Positions 58,885-64,000 of a DNA stretch of 64,000 nucleotides are shown one piece after another. Every line of letters begins with the position of its first letter. Positions within the stretch are counted from its first letter, which is position 1. Made by a program: the position numbers and the translations under genes. The notes below the pieces were generated by a model. That model had not been told where the DNA came from. It saw nothing but the letters and a program-made list of their open reading frames with translations, and did no database searches. This DNA is from Clostridia bacterium (GTDB lineage: Bacteria; Bacillota; Peptococcia; DRI-13; UBA5745), in the NCBI GenBank assembly GCA_018436095.1, contig JAHDMJ010000004.1, forward strand, positions 1-64,000, in the 5' to 3' direction.

Positions 58885-60240
58885 ATGGGTAAAGAATTAA
58901 TTTTTGAGACCTTGCGCCATCAGAAAACCCCTTCCGTACCCTGGGTGCCTTTTGCAGGCGTTCATGCCGGCAAATTAAAGGGCTATACAGCCGAAGAAGT
59001 GCTCACCGATGGTGAAAAGCTTTTTGAATCCTTGATGGAAGTAAAGAAACTCTATGCACCGGATGGCTTGCCCATCGTATTTGATCTTCAGCTGGAGGCG
59101 GAGATTTTGGGCTGCGAACTGCTGTGGGCTAAGTCCAATCCTCCTTCGGTCAAAACCCATCCCCTGGCCGGCGGCGAATACAAGATTCCCTGCAAATGCG
59201 AGATTCCCAAGAAAGACTCCGGCCGCATCCCCATGATTTTGGACGTAACCAAGCGGATCAAGAAAGAAATCGGCGACACCACCGCATTGTACGGCTTGAT
59301 TTGCGGTCCCTTCACCTTGGCTTCCCATCTGCGGGGCAGCGATATCTTTATGGATATGATCATGAACGAGCAATACGTGAAAGATCTGGTGGAGTTCTGC
59401 GGTGAAGTCTGCATGGCCATGGCCGATTATTACGCCGAAGCCGGCGTGGATGTAGTTGCGCTGGTGGATCCGCTGGTCAGCCAGATTTCTCCTGATCACT
59501 TTGAAGCAATGCTCAATCCTACCTTTACTGCCTGCTTCGATTATATCCGCAGCAAGGGCCTGTTCTCTTCCTTCTTTGTCTGCGGCAACGCCAGCCTGCA
59601 GTTGGAAGTGATGTGCCATACGAAACCCGATTGCATTTCCGTAGACGAAAACGTCAGTCTGCCCACAGCCAAAGCCATCACCGACAAATACGGCATTACC
59701 CTGGCCGGCAACATTCCCCTGACCACGGTAATGCTTCACGGCAATCAGCAGGACAACATGAAATGCGTAGTAGATCTGCTGGACAGCATTGATCATCACA
59801 ACTTCATCCTCAGCCCCGGCTGCGATATGCCTTACGATGTTCCCATTGAGAATACAGTGGCAGCCATGCAGGCCGTGAAAAACACCGAGGTAGTCCGGGA
59901 AATGGTAGCCGGTTATGAAGCAGTTGACGACAGCATCGATGTGGAGCTGCCGGACTATGCCAATCTGGCCAAGCCTTTGATCGAAGTCTGCACTCTGGAC
60001 TCCGAAAGCTGTGCCGCTTGCACCTATATGTGGGCCAGTGTCAAGGATACCAAGGACCAGATCTTTGGCGACAAGATCGACATTGTGGAGTACAAATACA
60101 CCACAAAAGACGGTATTGCCCGCATCCGCAAAAAAGGCCTGACCAATCTGCCTACCTTGTGCATCAATGGCGAAGTTAAATGGGTATCCATTATTCCCAG
60201 CCGGGATGAGCTGGTGGCGGAAATCAATAAATTGCTGTAG
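58885..60240 (+). CDS. MtaA/UroD-family methyltransferase with C-terminal thioredoxin-like domain
   Basis: A 451-residue fusion. Residues 1-345 form a uroporphyrinogen decarboxylase-fold methyltransferase, the MtaA/MtbA type that moves a methyl group from a corrinoid protein to a thiol or another acceptor. The second zinc Cys is C313 (SPGCDMP), and C233 is kept in FFVCGNAS, but the His usually two residues before it is Phe231. Residues about 360-451 look like a thioredoxin-fold domain with CAAC (C376, C379), LPTLCINGEV and IIPSRDEL. RBS CGGAGG. The acceptor could be tetrahydrofolate in this non-methanogen. Separate terminator-bounded unit. Confidence 0.87.
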   Translation: MGKELIFETLRHQKTPSVPWVPFAGVHAGKLKGYTAEEVLTDGEKLFESLMEVKKLYAPDGLPIVFDLQLEAEILGCELLWAKSNPPSVKTHPLAGGEYKIPCKCEIPKKDSGRIPMILDVTKRIKKEIGDTTALYGLICGPFTLASHLRGSDIFMDMIMNEQYVKDLVEFCGEVCMAMADYYAEAGVDVVALVDPLVSQISPDHFEAMLNPTFTACFDYIRSKGLFSSFFVCGNASLQLEVMCHTKPDCISVDENVSLPTAKAITDKYGITLAGNIPLTTVMLHGNQQDNMKCVVDLLDSIDHHNFILSPGCDMPYDVPIENTVAAMQAVKNTEVVREMVAGYEAVDDSIDVELPDYANLAKPLIEVCTLDSESCAACTYMWASVKDTKDQIFGDKIDIVEYKYTTKDGIARIRKKGLTNLPTLCINGEVKWVSIIPSRDELVAEINKLL

Positions 60241-60317
60241 TTTTAAGATTCAAACAAAGCTTTCAAATTTTGTGTTAAATTTTACGTCAATTTAAGCGGT
60301 TTTTGAGTTTTTATGCC

Positions 60318-60346
60318 TTGACAGTTGGCAGAATACATTTTATAAT
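60318..60346 (+). promoter_or_regulatory. Consensus promoter of the tRNA gene
   Basis: TTGACA, a 17-bp spacer and TATAAT, both hexamers perfect, 12 bp before the tRNA. Confidence 0.92.
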
Positions 60347-60358
60347 AGTCGTTGTCGT

Positions 60359-60433
60359 CGGGGCGTAGCTCAGTTTGGCTAGAGCGCCATCTTGGGGTGG
60401 TGGAGGCCGCAAGTTCAAGTCTTGTCGCTCCGA
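60359..60433 (+). tRNA. tRNA-Pro (anticodon GGG)
   Basis: The acceptor stem CGGGGCG pairs with CGCTCCG (one G-U). The D arm is AGCTCAGTTTGGCTAGAGC, the anticodon stem CCATC/GGTGG carries the loop TTGGGGT with anticodon GGG, and the T arm is CAAGTTCAAGTCTTG. The discriminator is A; the CCA end is not encoded. 75 nt. Confidence 0.93.
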
Positions 60434-60452
60434 CTCTTTTTCAGACGATTAG

Positions 60453-60482
60453 CCGGTTGCCTTATGGGCAGCCGGTTTTTTC
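60453..60482 (+). terminator. Terminator after tRNA-Pro
   Basis: CCGGTTGCC and GGGCAGCCGG form a stem closed by a 4-nt loop, followed by six T. Confidence 0.88.
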
Positions 60483-60600
60483 TATTTGCCGGGAGGTTTG
60501 CAGAAAGAGTCTAACTTTCCGGGACACTACACAATACACGTGGCAGGTATAGTCACGGATAGGTGGGGATATAGTGGCTGGGAGCGCCGGACAGTGGAAC

Positions 60601-60639
60601 AGTGGGCAGTGGGCAGTGGGCAGTGGGCAGTGGGCAGTG
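60601..60639. repeat. 7-bp microsatellite (AGTGGGC)
   Basis: Five perfect tandem copies of AGTGGGC, with stray GGGCAGTGACC copies downstream to 60700. Non-coding, between the tRNA terminator and repeat cluster 4. Confidence 0.9.
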
Positions 60640-60704
60640 ACCTCATGGGCTGAGGGCGCCGGGGGCAGTGACCCGCGGGCTGGGCTCTGGGCAGTGACCT
60701 TACT

Positions 60705-60937
60705 CAAAATTGCAGGTTTGTCGCCGTTCGCTTAGGCTAACTGAGCAAAATTGCAGGTTTGTAACCCTTAAATCTCGGTTTCAGAACGAGTTTGACCCGA
60801 AAATAGGGCAAAATCCTATTTTAAGGCCAAAATCACCACTACAAACCTGCAATTTTGCTCAAAATGCTATAACAATGTAAACAAACTTGCAATTTTGCAC
60901 AAAACGCCATGATCATGTTAACAAACCTGCAATTTTG
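60705..60937. repeat. Repeat cluster 4: two forward and three inverted copies around a palindrome
   Basis: CAAAATTGCAGGTTTGT starts at 60705 and 60746, 41 bp apart. The centre has TTTGACCCGAAAATAGGG with AATCCTATTTTAAGG. Inverted copies ACAAACCTGCAATTTTG or ACAAACTTGCAATTTTG start at 60841, 60881 and 60921, each 40 bp apart. The centre and copies are closely similar to cluster 2, 45 kb away. Confidence 0.88.
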
Positions 60938-60991
60938 CCCCAAATGCTCTGAGCACGAGGGCACTGAAGAAGTCGCTTCCCATCCAGCCGT

Positions 60992-61154
60992 GTGTACAAA
61001 AAACGAGATATTATGTGTATTTGCCTCAGCTAACTGCCCGGAATTTCAAGTTTTACCGCACCGGGCACCGTCTTTTTCCTATATTTAGCGTCTTGGCAGA
61101 TTAAAATGCCTATTTTAACAGAGCGCACCACATAATACTTCAAATTTTGTACAC
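60992..61154. repeat. Imperfect inverted repeat, possibly related to cluster 1
   Basis: Positions 60992-61017 (GTGTACAAAAAACGAG, then ATATTATGTG) are the imperfect reverse complement of 61129-61154. GCTAACTGC, as in the family, stands at 61029. The CAAAAAACGAG core matches the arm at 7507. The remaining gap to 61394 holds no gene that I can support. Confidence 0.65.
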
Positions 61155-61394
61155 CCGGCTGAGACTGAGGCGACTTTTTCAGTGTCCTCCTGAGCACCAG
61201 GCAGATATAGTATAAACTGTAGAGGTGCATCGATAGTGTTGAGAAGGGCGTCCTAAAGACTTTTTGCAAATTCCAGGATGGCGGAAGCGACGCTGTCAGC
61301 CCATAGGATTAAATAACAACAAGTAAAATCAAGCGGCGGTTTTCCTATTTCTTTATAATAAATAGGGAGTGGTTGAAACGAGGTGAAATAACCA

Positions 61395-62393
61395 ATGTAT
61401 GTGTGGCAGAAACAAGTTCAAATAATTGTTGACGAGATTGACCGGTGTATTAAAAATCATATCGGCGAGGCCTTGACGCTGCGTTCCCTTTCCCGTAAGC
61501 TGGGTTACTCTGAATTTTATACGACAAGAAAATTCAAAGAAATATCGGGTATGCAGTTTAGAGAGTATTTGCGGCACAGAAAGTTAGCCTTTGCGCTAAA
61601 AGAGGTTCGGGATAGCGATAAAAGCTTTTTGGCTATTGCTTTTGATTATGGGTTTTCATCACATGAGGCTTTTACCAGAGCTTTTAAAGGAACATATGGT
61701 GTGACGCCCAGAGAATATCGAAAAAATCCTAGGCCCGTAGTTCTTCGTACAAAGATCAGCTCTTTTGACCGCTACTTTTTAGGATTAGGGGAAATTGGTA
61801 TGATTAAATCCGCAGATAAAGTAAAAGTTTATTTTGTAACCATACCCGCGCACAAATTTTTGCACATTAAAAACAATGAGAGTAACGGCTATTGGGATTT
61901 TTGGCAAAAGCAAAGTCTTATTCCCGGACAGGACAGCGAAACAATTTGCGGCTTACTCGATAGTATCAAGGGCAAATTGGATGATGATGGCGGCAGCGAA
62001 GTTAACTGCGCCAGCGGTCAGATTATGGCCTATATAAACGACCCGAAGGGCAGGCTTTGCGATTGGGGTATTCTGCGCACAGAGTGTTGGGGTGTACGGC
62101 TTCCTTTCGATTATAACGGGGAAGTACCGCCGCAAATGCTGATGATTGATGTTCCAGAAGCCGAGTATATTGTTTTTGAACATGGGGCCTTTGATTATGA
62201 ACAGGAAAATTGCAGTGTCGAAGAAAAAATTGAAAGGGCAATGGCAAGCTTTGATTATGCTGGCAACGGTTACTGTATTGATACTTCCCCCGGCAGGATA
62301 ATGTACTTTTTTTATAATCCCGAACAGTATTTTAAGTATATCAGACCCGTGAGAAAGTTAGATAAAATCGATGGTGTGCCTAACGATAAATAA
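61395..62393 (+). CDS. AraC-family regulator with GyrI-like effector domain
   Basis: A 332-residue regulator. The N-terminal double helix-turn-helix (about 10-110) shows LTLRSLSRKLGYSEFYTTRK and AIAFDYGFSSHEAFTRAFK with YGVTPREYR. The C-terminal 200 residues resemble the GyrI/effector-binding fold (VTIPAHKFLHIKN, then EYIVFEHGAFDY). Such proteins often sense drugs or peptides. ATG at 61395 behind GAGGTGAAA. It stands alone and its targets are unknown. Lower GC than neighbours. Confidence 0.85.
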   Translation: MYVWQKQVQIIVDEIDRCIKNHIGEALTLRSLSRKLGYSEFYTTRKFKEISGMQFREYLRHRKLAFALKEVRDSDKSFLAIAFDYGFSSHEAFTRAFKGTYGVTPREYRKNPRPVVLRTKISSFDRYFLGLGEIGMIKSADKVKVYFVTIPAHKFLHIKNNESNGYWDFWQKQSLIPGQDSETICGLLDSIKGKLDDDGGSEVNCASGQIMAYINDPKGRLCDWGILRTECWGVRLPFDYNGEVPPQMLMIDVPEAEYIVFEHGAFDYEQENCSVEEKIERAMASFDYAGNGYCIDTSPGRIMYFFYNPEQYFKYIRPVRKLDKIDGVPNDK

Positions 62394-62494
62394 AAACGAT
62401 TTATCATGCAGGTCAATGCCCGCATGGTTTGATTTTGCAGGAAGCTGGGAATGGAAGCATTAGCAAAGACTCCTCAATGAGCAAACTGTCCGGG

Positions 62495-62719
62495 CTATGC
62501 TTCCGGCCCTTTAAATAAGCGGAAGAATCTTTCTTCCAGGGCCTTGCGGCGGCGGGCCGTTTCTTCAGGCAGCAGCGTAATGGTATCTTCCTGCCACAGA
62601 AAAAGATCGCCTTCCTGAGCCGCCGGCGGAAAAAGGGTTTTGGCCAGCGTCAGGCTTTCACCCTCAGGTGTTTGGCAGATGGCCAGGTCCCCTTCGAAGC
62701 GGTCGATAATCAACTGCAT
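62495..62719 (-). CDS. DUF3006 protein
   Basis: A 74-residue DUF3006 protein: IDRFEGDLAICQTPEGE is the family opening, followed by a beta-rich core (LTLAKTLFPPAAQEGDLF). These proteins commonly follow a ComEC-like hydrolase gene, as here: it starts 1 bp after that gene's stop on the minus strand. Function unknown. Confidence 0.82.
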   Translation of the reverse strand: MQLIIDRFEGDLAICQTPEGESLTLAKTLFPPAAQEGDLFLWQEDTITLLPEETARRRKALEERFFRLFKGPEA

Positions 62720-62720
62720 C

Positions 62721-63737
62721 TTAGTCTCCTTTCTCGGTTTGCCAGGTAAGACGGCCGTCTTGGCTGGTGACCAGAATGGTACCCTGACGGTCGGTGCGGT
62801 AAAGCTGTATATGGCGGTCCTGCAAAGCTGTCAGAACCTCCTGGTGGGGATGGCCATAGCTGTTGCCGGCGCCGCAGGAGGCTACGGCAAAAGAGGGGCT
62901 GAGAGCCTCCAGAAAGGCCTCAGAAGAGGATGTGCTGCTGCCGTGATGGCTGAGCTTCAAAACATCGGTTTTCAGGCCGTAGGGATAAGCAGACAAGATA
63001 TCGGCCTCGGCGGCAGCCTCTATATCGCCGCCGAAGAAAAAGCTATGGATGCCATTGGATAAGATTAAGGCTATGCTCCAGTTGTTGAGATCCTCTTCAT
63101 AGTCTTTCAGGGGCCCCAGCAGGGTAAACTCTGCTGGGCCCAAAGTATAAGTTTTTCCCGGCTCCGGAAAGGTGATAGACAACTGCCGGGCCTCCAGGGC
63201 GTCGATAACATCTTCAAAGGATTTGGTGGTATGGGCTTTTGGCGGCATTAAAATGGTCTCGATAGCAAAGTTGTTGATGACGTCATCCAGGCCGCCGATA
63301 TGGTCTTCGTGAGGATGACTGCCGATGACATAATCCAGCCGCTCCACCTGCTGCTCCTGCAAATAGCGGACCAAGGCTTCTCCATCGTCGTTGTTGCCGG
63401 CATCGATTAGCATGCAATGATCACCGGATTGGATGAAGATGCTGTCGGCTTGGCCCACATCAATAAAATGGACGGTTAGGGCCTCCTGGCCGGCAGTGTT
63501 GCTTCCCAAGCCGGAGCCGCCGCCGCTCAGGCTGCTGCTGCCCTCCGGATTGCTCGGATTACTCAGACTGCTGCTGAATTTTTCTGCCCGGGAAATACCC
63601 TGGGCCAAAAAGTCCAAAGGACTGCCACCGCCGGCGGGATTGCTGAAAATTGTCAGCAGGGTAACGAAAACCACGGCTGCCGAAAGGATAAAAGTTGAGG
63701 AGGGTGTGGTCTTATTCTTGGATTTACGAGGGGGCAT
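62721..63737 (-). CDS. Secreted or membrane-anchored ComEC-like MBL-fold hydrolase
   Basis: A 338-residue metallo-beta-lactamase-fold protein similar to the C-terminal hydrolase domain of ComEC/Rec2. Metal ligands are in SHPHEDHIGG, FFFGGDIE and KLSHHGSSTSSS. An N-terminal membrane anchor or signal (STFILSAAVVFVTLLTIFS) and a Ser/Gly/Asn linker precede the domain, which starts LTVHFIDVGQADSIFI. The start is ATG at 63737 behind AAGGAG; a longer reading crosses the hairpin at 63769. Probable phosphodiesterase or nuclease outside the membrane. Confidence 0.87.
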   Translation of the reverse strand: MPPRKSKNKTTPSSTFILSAAVVFVTLLTIFSNPAGGGSPLDFLAQGISRAEKFSSSLSNPSNPEGSSSLSGGGSGLGSNTAGQEALTVHFIDVGQADSIFIQSGDHCMLIDAGNNDDGEALVRYLQEQQVERLDYVIGSHPHEDHIGGLDDVINNFAIETILMPPKAHTTKSFEDVIDALEARQLSITFPEPGKTYTLGPAEFTLLGPLKDYEEDLNNWSIALILSNGIHSFFFGGDIEAAAEADILSAYPYGLKTDVLKLSHHGSSTSSSEAFLEALSPSFAVASCGAGNSYGHPHQEVLTALQDRHIQLYRTDRQGTILVTSQDGRLTWQTEKGD

Positions 63738-63768
63738 GGTATTCTCCTTGCTGTGGAATAATATGAAA

Positions 63769-63805
63769 AAAGGTGGATTTCCTTTGACAGGTGAATCCAC
63801 CTTTT
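63769..63805. terminator. Hairpin upstream of the MBL gene
   Basis: AAAGGTGGATT and AATCCACCTTTT form an 11-bp stem around a 14-nt loop, with A and T runs on both sides; it probably ends minus-strand transcription arriving from beyond the window. Confidence 0.75.
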
Positions 63806-63871
63806 AAATATGGCGAAAGATTAGCCCTTAGAGCTTAGGGTTGTTCCGGCCACAGGTTACCGCCGTTCTCA

Positions 63872-63991
63872 TCATTTATGCCTTGAATAAGACGCTCCCA
63901 GCAGGCCGGCTAGCAAAGTCACGGCAAGGCTGGGGGTCCACTTGCCTTTCAAAACCTGACGGGCTGATAACCTGAATTCTGATGCGGCCAA
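63872..63991 (-). pseudogene. Fragment of a DUF975-like membrane protein gene
   Basis: On the minus strand, from a TTG at 63991, the frame reads about 39 residues with SARQVLKGKWTPSLAVTLLA and GLLGASYS, resembling the N-terminus of DUF975 membrane proteins, then stops. A shifted frame continues for about 20 residues to a stop at 63836. No ribosome site is visible. It looks like a broken or truncated copy. Confidence 0.35.
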
Positions 63992-64000
63992 TGAAGATCA

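Overview
The window looks like chromosome of an anaerobic Bacillota (Clostridia or Negativicutes grade). It carries strong AGGAGG-type ribosome sites, many TTG and GTG starts, a classical T-box leader, ferredoxin-linked 2-oxoacid oxidoreductase genes and a corrinoid methyl-transfer cluster with its reductive activator. No phage, plasmid or complete insertion sequence was seen. I do not name a genus.

Layout. 1-5.5 kb: the end of a 2-hydroxyacid dehydrogenase gene, two PLP sulfur-amino-acid lyase paralogues, and a MerR regulator divergent from a HAD dehalogenase-like gene. Two near-identical promoters with 19-bp spacers join one PLP gene and the HAD gene into a probable MerR regulon. 5.6-13.3 kb: a YjhG-type dehydratase, purB and potABCD, with a long hairpin between potC and potD. 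13.3-16.6 kb: an LCP cell-wall ligase and a secreted CAP-domain protein. 16.7-23 kb (minus strand): a four-gene operon of LarA-like racemase, two IlvD/Edd paralogues that lack the Fe-S cysteines, and a sigma-54 activator. A matching -24/-12 promoter lies upstream. 23.2-31.3 kb: a chemoreceptor, then a T-box leader (specifier read as CUC, Leu) ahead of an acyl-CoA synthetase, a TIM-barrel isomerase-like gene and a four-subunit 2-oxoacid:ferredoxin oxidoreductase. This fits leucine made by reductive carboxylation of a branched-chain acid. 31.9-34.8 kb: an AT-richer three-gene cassette (sce7726-type nuclease, sce7725/beta-type protein, RES-domain protein) that looks like a defence or toxin module.

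34.9-42.7 kb: a threonine dehydratase-like gene and a second MerR regulator, divergent from a YfcC transporter operon with four unrecognised proteins, a MoaB/MoeA-fold protein and a second LarA homologue with all key residues. 42.8-48.9 kb: mscL, a cupin, pheB, two tandem homoserine dehydrogenases and thrB. 49-60.2 kb: a complete methyl-transfer cluster: Na+/solute symporter with small partner, MttB-family methyltransferase without pyrrolysine, two corrinoid proteins, PocR-AraC regulator, activation-domain protein, RACo-type activator, CobW GTPase, and a MtaA/UroD-family methyltransferase fused to a thioredoxin-like tail. 60.3-64 kb: tRNA-Pro(GGG), repeats, an AraC regulator, DUF3006 and an MBL hydrolase.

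A dispersed non-coding repeat family with a 41-bp period in its forward copies, and inverted copies on the far side of a central palindrome, occurs near 7.4, 15.2, 44.2 and 60.7 kb, with a possible relative at 61.0 kb. Microsatellite-like tandem repeats also occur both inside and between genes.
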